A DNA stretch of 64,000 bases, from NCBI GenBank assembly GCA_026989355.1, contig JALSJM010000018.1, forward strand, positions 57,506 to 121,505, written 5' to 3'. Below the pieces are notes generated by a model that was not told where the DNA came from, did not search any database, and was given only the letters and a program-made list of their open reading frames with translations. This DNA comes from Paracoccaceae bacterium (lineage in GTDB: Bacteria; Pseudomonadota; Alphaproteobacteria; Rhodobacterales; Rhodobacteraceae). The first letter of the stretch is position 1; every line of letters begins with the position of its first letter. Shown here piece by piece: positions 40,135-49,843 of the stretch. A program made the translations under genes and the position numbers.

Positions 40135-40237
40135 GCTGTCCCCCGGGATTGCCTGCGATTGTCGTGGATGATTTGCGCCTTCACGCAAAATGTCGGAAAA
40201 CGGCCCGAGGTTCAACAGCGAACAGGGCCCTGCCGCC

Positions 40238-41143
40238 ATGGATCACCGCTTCGCGCAGATCCTTGCCACAATTCCCGATCGTCCGCTGCCGCTGCTGATC
40301 GCCGGCCCCACGGCGGCCGGCAAGTCGGCGCTGGCGCTGCGCATCGCCGAGGCGCTGGACGGCGAGATCGTCAATGCCGATGCGCTGCAGGTCTATGACG
40401 GCTGGCGCATCCTGACGGCCCGCCCCACCCCCGAGGACGAGGCCCGGGTGCCACATCACCTTTACGGTCATGTGCCGCATGATCGCGAATACTCGGTCGG
40501 CGCCTGGCTGCGCGACGTGCAGCCGCTTCTGGAAGAGATCGTCGCGCGCGACCGCAGGCCGGTGATCGTGGGCGGCACCGGGCTTTATTTCGCGGCCCTC
40601 ACCGAGGGGCTGGCCGAAATCCCGCCGGTGCCCCCCGCAATCCGGGCCGAAGCCACCTGCCGCCTGGAACGGGAAGGCGCCCCCGCACTGGCCGCCGAGC
40701 TCGACCCCGATACCCGCGCCCGCATCGACACCCGCAACCCCATGCGCGTGCTGCGCGCCTGGGAGGTGCTGCGCGCCACCGGGCGGGGGCTGGCCGCCTG
40801 GCAGGCGGCAACCCCGCCGCCGCTGCTGCCGCTGTCGCGCTGCCACCCGCTGGTGATCGAAGCCGGACGCGACTGGCTGAACGCGCGCATCGCGCAGCGC
40901 TTCGAAGCGATGCTGACAGGCGGCGTGCTGGAGGAAGCCCGCGCCATGCAGCCCCGCTGGAACTCCGCACACCCCGCCGCGCGAGCCATCGGAGCGACCG
41001 AACTGATCGCTCATCTGCGTGGCGAGATCACGCTTGCCGAGGCCGCAGAACGGGTCTGTCTGCTGACCCGCCAGTATGCCAAGCGCCAGCGCAGCTGGTT
41101 TCGCGGCCGCATGGCCCGCTGGCCCCGGATCGCCCTGCCCTGA
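40238..41143 (+). CDS. miaA: tRNA dimethylallyltransferase MiaA
   Basis: MiaA adds a dimethylallyl group to A37 of tRNAs that read codons starting with U. Using the ATG at 40238 gives 301 residues; an ATG at 40190 would add 16. The P-loop GPTAAGKSA is at 23-31, the conserved [21 protein letters not shown] near 46-66, [14 protein letters not shown] near 165-178 and the C-terminal [12 protein letters not shown] near 285-296. No clear Shine-Dalgarno is present at either start. It is divergent from pyrH. Confidence 0.95.
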   Translation: MDHRFAQILATIPDRPLPLLIAGPTAAGKSALALRIAEALDGEIVNADALQVYDGWRILTARPTPEDEARVPHHLYGHVPHDREYSVGAWLRDVQPLLEEIVARDRRPVIVGGTGLYFAALTEGLAEIPPVPPAIRAEATCRLEREGAPALAAELDPDTRARIDTRNPMRVLRAWEVLRATGRGLAAWQAATPPPLLPLSRCHPLVIEAGRDWLNARIAQRFEAMLTGGVLEEARAMQPRWNSAHPAARAIGATELIAHLRGEITLAEAAERVCLLTRQYAKRQRSWFRGRMARWPRIALP

Positions 41144-41304
41144 CCCTTGCGGCCCGGCCGCTGCACGCATCACCATGCGTTTCCCTGCGTGCTCCTGGCG
41201 CTCACTTCCAGCCGCAACCGCAAGGCGCCGTGCGCTTTCGGCCACGATTCGCCGGTTTGCCCCGGGCAACGCGAAAAACGGTTTGATTGTGACACGCCTA
41301 TGCC

Positions 41305-41310
41305 TAATCT
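41305..41310 (+). promoter_or_regulatory. Candidate -10 element for the AraC-type gene
   Basis: TTGATT at 41283-41288, a 16-base spacer and TAATCT at 41305-41310 look like a sigma-70-type promoter. It lies 124 bases upstream of the AraC-family start and would drive that gene. The match is only partial, so this is tentative. Confidence 0.3.
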
Positions 41311-41433
41311 GTCGTGGCGGGGGGAAAGGAGCAGGAAACTGCGGGGCACGACTTCATGGCGGAAGCGCCCTTCCCTTTCCGGGTGGGATGTCTTCCGGCA
41401 CGAAACGGTTCCCGCCCGCGGAACAGGACGGAA

Positions 41434-42249
41434 ATGAAACACGCCGATCTTCAGAAACCGGAAATCCGTTTGTCAACGATCCAGCAGATGGCAAAGGGCG
41501 GCCGCTGGCGCACCGAAGCGATGCGCAGCCTTTCAACCGGCCTGTTCCTGTGGTTTACCTCGGGCCAGGGGCGCATCACCATCGCCGGCGTGACCCGCGG
41601 CTACGGCCCCCACAGCGCGATCTTCATTCCCGCAGGAACGATGCACGGCTTCGAAGTATCACCGAAGGTATTCGGAACCGCCGTTTTCCTGCCCCGCAGC
41701 CCCGATCTGCCTCTGCCCGAAGAACCCTTGCAGATGCGCGTTCTCGACGTGAGCGCCCAGGCCGAACTGAATGCCTGCCTGCAGGATCTGCAGGCCGAGG
41801 CCGAAAGCCGCCGTCCCCTGCGCGAAACCGCGCTGCGCTACCGCGCCGGCCTGCTTTCGGTCTGGCTCCATCGCCAGGCACGGGCCGAGCGGAAAACCAC
41901 CATCCGCCCCGGCAAGGCCGCACAGCTGGTGATGCGCTATACCGACCTGATCGAGCACGAATTCCGCACCGGCAAGACGGTATCTGACTATGCCGCCCTG
42001 CTCGGGGTGACACCAACCCATCTTTCGCGTGTCTGCAACCAGGCCTGCGGCCGCCCGGCTTCGGCCCTGCTGAGCGACCGGGTTCTCTACGAGGCGCGCC
42101 GCCTGCTGAGCGAAACCCGCGATCCGATCAAGGATGTCGCCCGTCGGCTGGGCTTTGCCTCGGCCGCCTATTTCACCCGCGCCTTCCAGAACCATACCGG
42201 CCAGACGCCTTCGGCCTTTCGTCGCGCCGCCCGCACCCTGGCCGGCTGA
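41434..42249 (+). CDS. AraC-family transcriptional regulator
   Basis: The 271-residue protein has an N-terminal cupin-like sensing domain (about 1-140, with SGQGRITIAGVTRGYGPHS and FIPAGTMHGFE) and a C-terminal AraC/XylS double helix-turn-helix (about 165-265). The second motif has DVARRLGFASAAYFTRAFQN and PSAFRR, typical of the family. It is next to miaA on one side and a lytic transglycosylase gene on the other, with no obvious catabolic target, so its regulon and ligand are unknown. GGACGG lies just before the ATG. Confidence 0.85.
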   Translation: MKHADLQKPEIRLSTIQQMAKGGRWRTEAMRSLSTGLFLWFTSGQGRITIAGVTRGYGPHSAIFIPAGTMHGFEVSPKVFGTAVFLPRSPDLPLPEEPLQMRVLDVSAQAELNACLQDLQAEAESRRPLRETALRYRAGLLSVWLHRQARAERKTTIRPGKAAQLVMRYTDLIEHEFRTGKTVSDYAALLGVTPTHLSRVCNQACGRPASALLSDRVLYEARRLLSETRDPIKDVARRLGFASAAYFTRAFQNHTGQTPSAFRRAARTLAG

Positions 42250-42309
42250 ACGGCCGGAGCCGGGCGGCAAGAGCGCAAGGACAGGAAGCAAAGGCAGGAA
42301 GGGCGTGGC

Positions 42310-42912
42310 TCAACTGCCCCAGATGCGGCGCACGTAATTGCGGGTTTCGCGATAGGGTGGCACGCCACCGAATTTCCGCACCGCCTCGGGGCCGGCGTTA
42401 TAGGCAGCCAGCGCCAGCCGCCAGGAGCCGAAGCTTTCGTACTGCATCCTCAGATAGCGCGCGCCCCCTTCCAGATTCTGGCGGGGATCAAGGGGATCGA
42501 CCCGAAGCCTGCGGGCCGTGGCCGGCATCAGCTGTGCCAGCCCGAGCGCCCCCTTGTGCGACTTCGCACGCGGATTCCAGCCGCTTTCCTGATGCACCAG
42601 CCGCAGGAAAAGGTTCTCGGGCACACCGTGGCGGCGCGCCGCGGCGCGTGCCATTTCCAGATACGGCCCGCGATACTTTCCGGCATAGCCCAGATTGCCG
42701 GCCCGCCCCGGCGTCAGCACCGGCCTGGGCCGCAGACGCACCGAATTCGCATACTGGGTGGCCGCGCGCGTATCGAGCACCTTCAGTTGCTGGCGAAATG
42801 TGCTGAGCCGCGATTTCGCAAGCCCTCCTGCCGATTCGGCCAGCACTTCGCGTGGCGGAATGGCGATTGCGGCAAGAAGCGCCGCAAGGACCGCTCCAAC
42901 GAGAAATTTCAT
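42310..42912 (-). CDS. Soluble lytic transglycosylase (SLT family)
   Basis: The 200-residue exported enzyme cuts peptidoglycan glycan strands with a 1,6-anhydro product. A signal peptide spans about 1-25 ([20 protein letters not shown], ending VLA). The catalytic domain carries the essential Glu109 in [11 protein letters not shown], followed by [10 protein letters not shown] (about 120-129) and AYNAGPEAV (about 170-178). The family usually ends at this point; size fits a single-domain SLT of MltE/lysozyme-like type. The large frame upstream is not used because the signal peptide defines the start. Divergent from ssb. Confidence 0.9.
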   Translation of the reverse strand: MKFLVGAVLAALLAAIAIPPREVLAESAGGLAKSRLSTFRQQLKVLDTRAATQYANSVRLRPRPVLTPGRAGNLGYAGKYRGPYLEMARAAARRHGVPENLFLRLVHQESGWNPRAKSHKGALGLAQLMPATARRLRVDPLDPRQNLEGGARYLRMQYESFGSWRLALAAYNAGPEAVRKFGGVPPYRETRNYVRRIWGS

Positions 42913-43174
42913 CACCAATGCCCCGTTCACTGCCCCGTTGCTTCCGGGCGATACTATACCCGATCCCGCGCCTTCCGCCAGCCCCGCCAGGGATGCCACA
43001 TGCTTGCGCAGAGTCTGACAGCCAGCGGGCGGGCAGAACAGGCCTGATCTGCCCCGTTTCCTGCGAGGCCGCACCCGCCGGTGCGCGCAAGCGCCCTTCC
43101 CCCCGCCCCGCCCGATGGTGTAGGAACATGGCAACCAGACGAACCAGCAACAGAGATTCGGGAGAAACAGGCAC

Positions 43175-43645
43175 ATGGCCGGCTCAGTGAACAAAGTGAT
43201 CCTTGTGGGCAATCTCGGGGCCGACCCGGAAGTGCGCACCTTCAGCAACGGCGGCAAGGTGGTGAACCTGCGCATTGCCACATCCGAAACCTGGAAGGAT
43301 CGCAACACCGGCGAGCGGCGCGAACGCACGCAGTGGCATTCGGTGGCCATCTTTTCCGAACCCCTGGGGCGCATTGCCGAACAGTATCTTCGCAAGGGCA
43401 GCAAGGTTTACATCGAAGGTCAGCTCGAAACCCGCAAGTGGCAGGATCAGGCCGGCAACGACCGCTACAGCACGGAAGTGGTGCTGCGCCCTTACCGCGG
43501 CGAACTCACCCTGCTTGACAGTCGCGGCGGCGGACAGGGCGGCGGCGATTTCGCACCCGCCGACAGCGCCTCTTCGGGCGGCGGCTTCGGCGGCGATCAG
43601 GGGCCGCCCCCGGCCCGCGATCTCGATGACGAGATCCCCTTCTGA
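43175..43645 (+). CDS. ssb: Single-stranded DNA-binding protein SSB
   Basis: SSB coats single-stranded DNA in replication and repair. The 156-residue protein has an OB fold (about 1-112, starting [20 protein letters not shown]), a Gly/Gln-rich linker and the acidic tip DDEIPF that binds partner proteins. GGGAGAA lies 8 bases before the ATG. It is divergent from the lytic transglycosylase gene and convergent with aroB. The usual uvrA neighbour is not in the window. Confidence 0.97.
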   Translation: MAGSVNKVILVGNLGADPEVRTFSNGGKVVNLRIATSETWKDRNTGERRERTQWHSVAIFSEPLGRIAEQYLRKGSKVYIEGQLETRKWQDQAGNDRYSTEVVLRPYRGELTLLDSRGGGQGGGDFAPADSASSGGGFGGDQGPPPARDLDDEIPF

Positions 43646-43713
43646 AAAGAGGCCGGGCGCCAGTTTCCGGGCAGGGGCACGCCAAGGACGGACACTTCCC
43701 TGTCACCCCCCTG

Positions 43714-44829
43714 TCAACCGCGTTTCGACAGCTCCTCCTCCAGCAGGGACCGGACTGCTTCCGGAGGCACGGCATTGGCCACGAAGGCCTGGCCGATGCC
43801 CCGCGCCAGAATGAAGCGGATGCGCCCGTCCCGCACCTTCTTGTCTTGCGCCATCAGCGTCAGCAGGCCTTCCGCATCGGGAAGTTTTCCCATTATGTCA
43901 GACAGGTCTGCCTTCATCTTCATGTTGCGCAGATGGGCCCGCACGCGACCGGGCTCCTCTTGCGCACAAAGCCCCAGCCGGGCCGACAGATCGAAGGCCA
44001 GCGCGCAGCCGATCGCCACGCCCTCACCATGCAGCAGGCGCGCGCCATAGCCGGTGGCCGCCTCCAGCGCATGGCCGAAGGTATGGCCGAGGTTGAGCAG
44101 CGCGCGCTCGCCCTCTTCGGTTTCGTCGCGCGCCACGATCGCCGCCTTCATCCGGCATGAACGCCGGATTGCCTCTATGCGCCGCCCCGTGTCTCCCGCC
44201 GCCAGGGCAGGGCCGTTTGCCTCGAGCCAGGCAAAGAAGCCGGCATCGCCCAGGAGCCCGTATTTCACCACCTCGCCATATCCGGCCAGGAAGTCGCGCG
44301 CCGTCAGGGTGTCCAGGACATCGGTATCGGCCAGCACCAGCGCCGGCTGGTGAAAGGCGCCGATCAGGTTCTTGCCCTGCGGCGCATTGATCCCCGTCTT
44401 GCCGCCGACCGAACTGTCAACCTGGGCCAGAAGGGTTGTCGGCAGCTGCACGAAACGCACCCCCCGGCGCAGCACCGCTGCCGCGAACCCCGCCAGATCG
44501 CCGATCACCCCGCCGCCGAAGGCCAGCACCAGATCGCGCCGTTCGACCTGCCGTTCCAGCAGCCATTCCACGGTGCGGGAAAACTGTGGCCAGCCCTTGG
44601 TGGCCTCGCCCGGCGGCAGCGCCAGCACCTGCATCGCGATGCCCTGTGCATCGAGCCCGGCGCGCAGGGCATCAAGATGCAGCCCCGCCACCGTTTCATC
44701 GGTGATGACCGCCACCCGCGGCCGCTCCAGATGAGGCCCGATCAGCGCCCCGGCCCGCGTCAGCAGCCCCGGCCCGATCACGATCTCGTAGGCGCGCGTC
44801 CCGAGATCGACGCTCAGTTTCCGTTCCAT
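43714..44829 (-). CDS. aroB: 3-dehydroquinate synthase AroB
   Basis: AroB forms the first ring of the shikimate pathway from DAHP with NAD+ and a metal. The 371-residue protein has the NAD-binding ALPPGEATKGWPQFSRT (about 75-91), AFGGGVIGDLAGFAAA (about 103-118), and the metal ligands in CRMKAAIVARDETEEGERAL (about 222) and NLGHTFGHALE (about 245). The ATG at 44829 has GGAGAAG 8 bases upstream; a TTG two codons earlier is less likely. It follows aroK directly, three bases after its stop. Confidence 0.96.
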   Translation of the reverse strand: MERKLSVDLGTRAYEIVIGPGLLTRAGALIGPHLERPRVAVITDETVAGLHLDALRAGLDAQGIAMQVLALPPGEATKGWPQFSRTVEWLLERQVERRDLVLAFGGGVIGDLAGFAAAVLRRGVRFVQLPTTLLAQVDSSVGGKTGINAPQGKNLIGAFHQPALVLADTDVLDTLTARDFLAGYGEVVKYGLLGDAGFFAWLEANGPALAAGDTGRRIEAIRRSCRMKAAIVARDETEEGERALLNLGHTFGHALEAATGYGARLLHGEGVAIGCALAFDLSARLGLCAQEEPGRVRAHLRNMKMKADLSDIMGKLPDAEGLLTLMAQDKKVRDGRIRFILARGIGQAFVANAVPPEAVRSLLEEELSKRG

Positions 44830-44831
44830 CG

Positions 44832-45413
44832 TCAATTCTTCTCCACCACGTCGGGGCGCTTTTCGAGCAGACAGGCCAGCACCCGCGCGCTCATCTCCTC
44901 GATCGCGCAGCCGGGGTCCGAGCGCACCTCCAGATCGGCCCTGGCATAATGCGGAACCCGCTCTTCATAAAGCCTTTTCAGCGTGGCCCTCGGATCAGGC
45001 GTGTGCAGCAGAGGGCGGGTTGTCTTGTGGCGCACCCTCTGCCACAGAAGCCCCAGATCGGCATTCAGCCATACCGATACCCCCCTTTCTGCGATCAGCG
45101 CACGGTTGCATGCCTTCAGGAACGCCCCCCCGCCGGTGGAAAGCACCCCCGGCGGCCCCGTCAGAAGGCGCGTGATCACTTCGGTTTCACGGTCGCGAAA
45201 GAAGGCTTCGCCATCACGTGCGAAGATCTCGGCGATCGGCATGTTGGCGGCCTTCACGATCTCTTCGTCGGAATCCCGGAACGGCACGGCAAGACGACGG
45301 GCCAGACTCCGACCGACCGCCGTCTTGCCGGCGCCCATCATGCCGACAAGCACGATTGTCTTGTGAACCAAGTATTTCGTAATGGCGGGGCCTCGCTTAT
45401 TGCTTGATTTCAT
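44832..45413 (-). CDS. aroK: Shikimate kinase AroK
   Basis: AroK phosphorylates shikimate with ATP. The 193-residue protein has the P-loop GMMGAGKT at 24-31, the shikimate-binding DSDEEI (about 47-52), and RDRETEVI and GGGAFL (about 83-87). I start at the ATG at 45413; the upstream frame to 45533 has an unrelated sequence. The aroK-aroB pair is a usual arrangement. Divergent from a small membrane protein gene with about 103 bases between. Confidence 0.94.
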   Translation of the reverse strand: MKSSNKRGPAITKYLVHKTIVLVGMMGAGKTAVGRSLARRLAVPFRDSDEEIVKAANMPIAEIFARDGEAFFRDRETEVITRLLTGPPGVLSTGGGAFLKACNRALIAERGVSVWLNADLGLLWQRVRHKTTRPLLHTPDPRATLKRLYEERVPHYARADLEVRSDPGCAIEEMSARVLACLLEKRPDVVEKN

Positions 45414-45516
45414 GTTCTGAATGGCGTGATCTTTCGCAAAATACCATATACAATCGAACATGATCCGGTCAGAAACCGGCAAGAACACAAGAACGAGCAA
45501 AAAAGGCTGCGAGGCA

Positions 45517-45651
45517 ATGCTGCGGATTTTCAAGATTCTGGCGATTCTGCTGGTGCTGGGCCTTGTGGGCCTTGTCGGCTATGCCTATCTGGGCGATCTC
45601 TCCCCCGAACAGAAGGAAATCCGGCAACCGGTGGTTCTTGATGTGGAATAA
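45517..45651 (+). CDS. 44-residue small single-span membrane protein
   Basis: The frame from ATG at 45517 encodes MLRIFKILAILLVLGLVGLV and then a polar tail with DLSPEQKEIRQPVVLDVE. One membrane span covers about 5-25. The pattern KILxxLxxLGLVGxVGYAYLG then EI-QPVVLDV is recurrent in Rhodobacterales next to aroK and xerD. CGAGGC precedes the start. It overlaps the start region of the next, 521-aa gene, so may be coupled to it. Function unknown. Confidence 0.7.
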   Translation: MLRIFKILAILLVLGLVGLVGYAYLGDLSPEQKEIRQPVVLDVE

Positions 45652-45658
45652 GGGGCAT

Positions 45659-47224
45659 ATGGGCCGAAAGGCGCGGGCCGGAGGGGCTGCGCTTCTGGTG
45701 CTGTCGGCAGCGCCGGCCCTGGCCGAAAGGCCGATCTCGGCGATCGACTGGCTGTCGGATCCGCTGGAAACGCCGGTGGTGCTGCCTCCCGTATCCGGCA
45801 CGGGGGGGATGGCCGACGAGCCCGGAATCGCTCCGACCGCAGCCAGCGACGAGATCATCGTAACCTCGCTTGATGCACCCAACCTGGATGCCGTCGGCCT
45901 GTTGCCCGGCTCGGTGACGGGGCTGCCGCGCGATCTGTGGCGCGCCAGTTCCAGCCGCGATCTGATCCGGCTGATCCACAACCTGCCCAACCGCAACCTG
46001 CCAGCCATCCAGGGCCTGATCCATACGCTGCTGCTGGCCGAGACCGACCCGCCCGAAGACAGCACCGGCGACGGGCGGCTGTTTCTGGCGCGGATCGACA
46101 GGCTGCTCGATGACGGCGCACTGGAACAGGCCCAGGCGATGCTGGCGCAGGCCGGCAACCCGACGCCCGAAGTGTTTCGCCGCCTGTTCGATACCGCGCT
46201 GCTGACCGGCACCGAAGACACCGTCTGCAAGCTGCTGCGCAGCCGCCCCGATCTTGCCCCCGGCTATGGCGCACGGATCTTCTGCCTGGCCCGGGGCGGC
46301 GACTGGCAGGCTGCCGTGCTTACCCTTGGCACCGCCCGGGCGCTTGGCATCGTCTCACCGGCGGAAGACGCGCTTCTGGCGCGCTTTCTCGACCCCCACC
46401 TGTTCGAGGGCGAGCCCCCCCTGCCCCCCCCGGCCCGGGTAACGCCGCTCGTCTTCCGCATGCATGCGGCCATCGCCGAACACCTGCCCACAGCCCCCCT
46501 TCCGCTGGCCTTCGCCCATGCCGATCTGGGGCCGAACAGCGGCTGGAAGGCACGGATCGAGGCGGCCGAACGGCTGGCCCGCAACGGTGCGATCGGCGAA
46601 TCCCGGCTGTTCGGGATCTATGGCGAACACCAGCCGGCTGCCTCGGGCGGCGTCTGGGACAGGGTGGCGGTCGTTCAGGAGCTCGACGCCGCGCTGCATG
46701 GCGCCGACAAGGCCGCCGTTGCCACCCGGCTGCCCCCAGCCTGGGCTGCAATGCGCAAGGCCGGGCTGGAAGTGCCCTTCGCGCGCCATTACGGCGCCCG
46801 CCTTGCAGGACTCGGGCTGGAAGGCACGGCCGGAGCGCTGGCCTTTCGGATCGGACTGCTGTCTCCGCAGTACGAGGAAATCGCCGCAGCGGCATCCGCA
46901 TCCGCCACCGGCGATGACGCCTTCCTTGCCGCCCTTGCCCGGGGCGCCCCGCCCCCGCCCCGGAACACAGGCCCGGGCGGCGCGCTTGAGCAGGCGATCC
47001 GGCGCGGCTTCGGCGAAACCGCCCTGCCCGCCCAACAGGTGCTGCTGCTGCAGAACGGAGAACTGGGCCGGGTGCTGCTGACGATTCCGGCCCTGATCCG
47101 CTCGGGCGCTGCCGGCGATCTCGGGGATCTTGCCGGCGGGCTGGCCCTGCTGCGCCACCTGGGCCTTGAAGACATCGCGCGCCAGACGGCCCTGCAGGTG
47201 CTGCTGCTTCAACAGGAGACATGA
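45659..47224 (+). CDS. Exported 521-residue protein of unknown function
   Basis: The protein has a signal peptide (MGRKARAGGAALLVLSAAPA, cleavage after ALA at about 23) and then a mature part rich in Ala and Leu helices of about 500 residues. No catalytic motif is visible; the repeated LL-x-L, A-rich helical pattern suggests an alpha-helical scaffold. The ATG at 45659 follows AAGGGG; ATG at 45641 within the small ORF is an alternative. It overlaps the xerD start (ATGA at 47221-47224), so is co-translated with it. I do not recognise a family; similar unnamed proteins are typical beside xerD in Rhodobacterales. Confidence 0.7.
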   Translation: MGRKARAGGAALLVLSAAPALAERPISAIDWLSDPLETPVVLPPVSGTGGMADEPGIAPTAASDEIIVTSLDAPNLDAVGLLPGSVTGLPRDLWRASSSRDLIRLIHNLPNRNLPAIQGLIHTLLLAETDPPEDSTGDGRLFLARIDRLLDDGALEQAQAMLAQAGNPTPEVFRRLFDTALLTGTEDTVCKLLRSRPDLAPGYGARIFCLARGGDWQAAVLTLGTARALGIVSPAEDALLARFLDPHLFEGEPPLPPPARVTPLVFRMHAAIAEHLPTAPLPLAFAHADLGPNSGWKARIEAAERLARNGAIGESRLFGIYGEHQPAASGGVWDRVAVVQELDAALHGADKAAVATRLPPAWAAMRKAGLEVPFARHYGARLAGLGLEGTAGALAFRIGLLSPQYEEIAAAASASATGDDAFLAALARGAPPPPRNTGPGGALEQAIRRGFGETALPAQQVLLLQNGELGRVLLTIPALIRSGAAGDLGDLAGGLALLRHLGLEDIARQTALQVLLLQQET

Positions 47225-48168
47225 TGACAGCCCGGCAGACCACCATGGCGAACTGGATTTCGGCCTTTCTCGAAGCACAGGCCGCCGAACTGGATGCCGC
47301 CACGAACACGCTGACCGCCTATCGCCGCGATCTGCGGGATTTCGCCGCCTGGCTTGAACTGCGTGGCATGGATTTCGCCGATGTGCAGCGCGGCGACATC
47401 GAAGCCTATCTGATCCACTGCAATCAGCAGGGGCTGGCCCCCTCGACCCGCGCGCGGCGGCTTTCCTCGATCAAGGGTCTCTGCCGCTTTGCCTATGAGG
47501 AAGGCTGGCGCAACGACAATCCGGCGCTGCGCATCCGGGGGCCGGGACGCCGCAAGACGCTGCCCAGAACCCTGCCCCCCGAAACCGTGACACGCCTGCT
47601 CGACACCGCCCGGGAATTCGGCCGCACCCCCGGGGAAAGGGCCCGCAACAACTGTATCGTGGAACTGCTTTATGCCACCGGCATGCGGGTGAGCGAGATG
47701 ATCTCGCTGCCGGTCAGCGCCGCGCGCGGCAATCCCGAGATGCTGCTGGTGCGCGGCAAGGGCGGACGCGAGCGCCTGGTGCCCCTTTCGGCCCCGGCCC
47801 GGGCCGCGCTCGGACGGTGGCTGAAGCACCGCGACACCGCCGCAGAGGCCACCCGCGCCGCCGGCAGGCCGGTTTCGAAATTCCTGTTTCCCTCGCGCGG
47901 GGCCAGTGGCCATATCACCCGCCACCGCTGCTATGCGCTGCTCAAGGAAATCGCCGCCGCCGCCGGAATTCCCCCTGAAAGCGTTACCCCGCACCGCCTG
48001 CGCCACGCCTTCGCCACCCATCTGCTGGCTGGCGGGGCGGATCTGCGCGCCATCCAGATGCTGCTTGGCCATGCCGATATCTCGACCACCGAAATCTATA
48101 CCCATGTGCTTGACGACAGCCTGAAGAAGCTCGTGTTCTCGCACCATCCCCTGGCGCGCAGGAAATGA
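47221..48168 (+). CDS. xerD: Site-specific tyrosine recombinase XerD
   Basis: XerD acts with XerC at the dif site to resolve chromosome dimers during division. The 315-residue protein has a SAM-like N-terminal core-binding domain (about 10-100) and a catalytic domain with the full tyrosine recombinase set: Arg156 (GMRVSE), Lys180 (RGKGGRERLVPL), His258 and Arg261 (HRLRH), His284 (GHADIS) and Tyr293 (IYTHV). Length and HRLRH pattern fit XerD rather than an integrase of an island. The start overlaps the upstream gene. Confidence 0.94.
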   Translation: MMTARQTTMANWISAFLEAQAAELDAATNTLTAYRRDLRDFAAWLELRGMDFADVQRGDIEAYLIHCNQQGLAPSTRARRLSSIKGLCRFAYEEGWRNDNPALRIRGPGRRKTLPRTLPPETVTRLLDTAREFGRTPGERARNNCIVELLYATGMRVSEMISLPVSAARGNPEMLLVRGKGGRERLVPLSAPARAALGRWLKHRDTAAEATRAAGRPVSKFLFPSRGASGHITRHRCYALLKEIAAAAGIPPESVTPHRLRHAFATHLLAGGADLRAIQMLLGHADISTTEIYTHVLDDSLKKLVFSHHPLARRK

Positions 48169-48232
48169 ACATCTCCGTTCCCCGCGCCGCTCCGCAGAAT
48201 CATCCCTGCTACCGAACACCAAGAGCCAGACC

Positions 48233-49528
48233 ATGACCACCGATACCTCCTTCTGGATGACCTCCGCCGCGATCTTCGTGCTGCTGCTGCTTTCGGGCTT
48301 TTTCTCGGGTTCGGAAACCGCCCTGACCGCCGCCTCGCGCGCCAAGTTGCAGGCCCTGGCCGACAAGGGCGTGCGCGGCGCACGGCGCGCCATTCGCCTG
48401 ACCCGCGACAGCGAACGGCTGATCGGCGCCGTGCTGCTGGGCAACAACCTGGTGAACATCCTTGCCGCCTCGCTGGCAACGGCATTGTTCACGCGCCTGT
48501 TCGGCGAAAGCGGTGTGGCGCTTGCCACCCTGGTCATGACCTTCATGGTTCTGGTCTTCGCCGAAGTGCTGCCCAAGACCTATGCGATCACCAATCCCGA
48601 ATCCGCGGCGATCCGGGTCAGCCCGCTGATCCTGCCGGTGGTACGGCTGTTCTCGCCCGTGGTCACGCTGATCCGTGCCTTCGTGCGCCTGCTGCTGCGC
48701 CTGTTCGGCCTGCAGCCCGATCCCGACAGCCACATCCTGGCCGTGCGCGAGGAGATCGTCGGCGCGATCAGCCTCGGCCATTCCGCCGGAGCCATGGAAA
48801 AGGAAGATCGCGACCGCCTGCTCGGTGCGCTCGATCTGGGCGAACGCACGGTGGGCGAAATCATGCTGCACCGTTCCGAGATCGAAATGATCAATGCCGA
48901 TGATCCGCCCGAAAAGGTGCTGGAGCAATGCCTGAAATCGTCCTACACCCGCCTGCCCGTTTACCGGGGCAATCCCGAAAATATCGTCGGGGTGATCCAT
49001 GCCAAGGATCTGCTGCGCACCATGTACAAGCTGATGATGGGGCCGGATGCGTCGAAAAAGGCCCTGAAGAAGTTTCGGGTAATGGACGTGGCAATGCCGC
49101 CCTATTTCATTCCCGAAACCACCACGCTTGACGATCAGATGCGTCAGTTCCTGCGCCGTCACACCCATTTTGCCCTTGTGGTTGATGAATACGGCGCCCT
49201 GCAGGGGCTGGTAACGCTCGAGGACATCCTCGAGGAAATCGTCGGCGAGATCACCGACGAATTCGATCAACCTGCCAGCGATCAGCTCATGCCTGCCGAG
49301 GACGGGGCGATCATCGTTGAAGGCAGCGTGACGATCCGCGATCTCAATCGCGCCCAGGACTGGAACCTGCCCGATGACGAAGCCAATACCGTGGCCGGTC
49401 TGGTCATTCACGAAGCCCAGACCATTCCGCAGGAAGGGCAGGTGTTTTCCTTCCACGGCTTCCGCTTCGAAATTCTGGAACGCGATGGCAACCGCATCGC
49501 GAAGCTGAAGATCAGACCCCTTCCGTAA
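48233..49528 (+). CDS. CNNM/CorC-family (HlyC/CorC) membrane protein with CBS domains
   Basis: The 431-residue protein is of the CNNM/CorC/hemolysin family, putative divalent cation (often Mg2+ or Co2+) transporters or regulators of efflux. N-terminal DUF21 domain spans about 1-190, with membrane helices and FSGSETALTAASRAKLQALA at 25-44. Two CBS domains lie at about 205-325 (IDADDPPEKVLEQCLKSSYTRLPVY pattern, then THFALVVDEYGALQGLVTLED), followed by a CorC_HlyC domain with VAGLVIHEAQTIPQEGQVF. It lies downstream of xerD, and is convergent with the HerA-like gene. Confidence 0.88.
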   Translation: MTTDTSFWMTSAAIFVLLLLSGFFSGSETALTAASRAKLQALADKGVRGARRAIRLTRDSERLIGAVLLGNNLVNILAASLATALFTRLFGESGVALATLVMTFMVLVFAEVLPKTYAITNPESAAIRVSPLILPVVRLFSPVVTLIRAFVRLLLRLFGLQPDPDSHILAVREEIVGAISLGHSAGAMEKEDRDRLLGALDLGERTVGEIMLHRSEIEMINADDPPEKVLEQCLKSSYTRLPVYRGNPENIVGVIHAKDLLRTMYKLMMGPDASKKALKKFRVMDVAMPPYFIPETTTLDDQMRQFLRRHTHFALVVDEYGALQGLVTLEDILEEIVGEITDEFDQPASDQLMPAEDGAIIVEGSVTIRDLNRAQDWNLPDDEANTVAGLVIHEAQTIPQEGQVFSFHGFRFEILERDGNRIAKLKIRPLP

Positions 49529-49843
49529 CCCGCCGGCATGAACCCGGCATCGCGATCGGGGTTTCGCGCAGCATGGGCTTGTTCGTGGTCCGCTGCCAGT
49601 CTGCTGTTGCGGCTGAAGGCACCCGGGCAATACTGATCCGGGCTCATCGGGCATATCCTTCGCGCAGACCATCTTGCGGCCGGCATCCCCCTGCCCCTCG
49701 GGCAAACCCGTAACCGCTCCCCCATCACCGCAAGGCAATTCTGCACGCAGCATCCGCTGTTGCCCTCGGGCACCGGTCTGCAGAAGGCCGCACGGGTTCA
49801 GCTGCCCCCGCCGCTGTCCTGCTGCCTCTCCTCCGGGGAAACC
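49529..49843. other. Intergenic region, no gene seen
   Basis: The 315 bases separate the convergent ends of the CNNM-type gene and the HerA-like gene. I see no credible frame on either strand, and no clear hairpin followed by a U-run. It probably holds only the two transcript ends. Confidence 0.6.
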
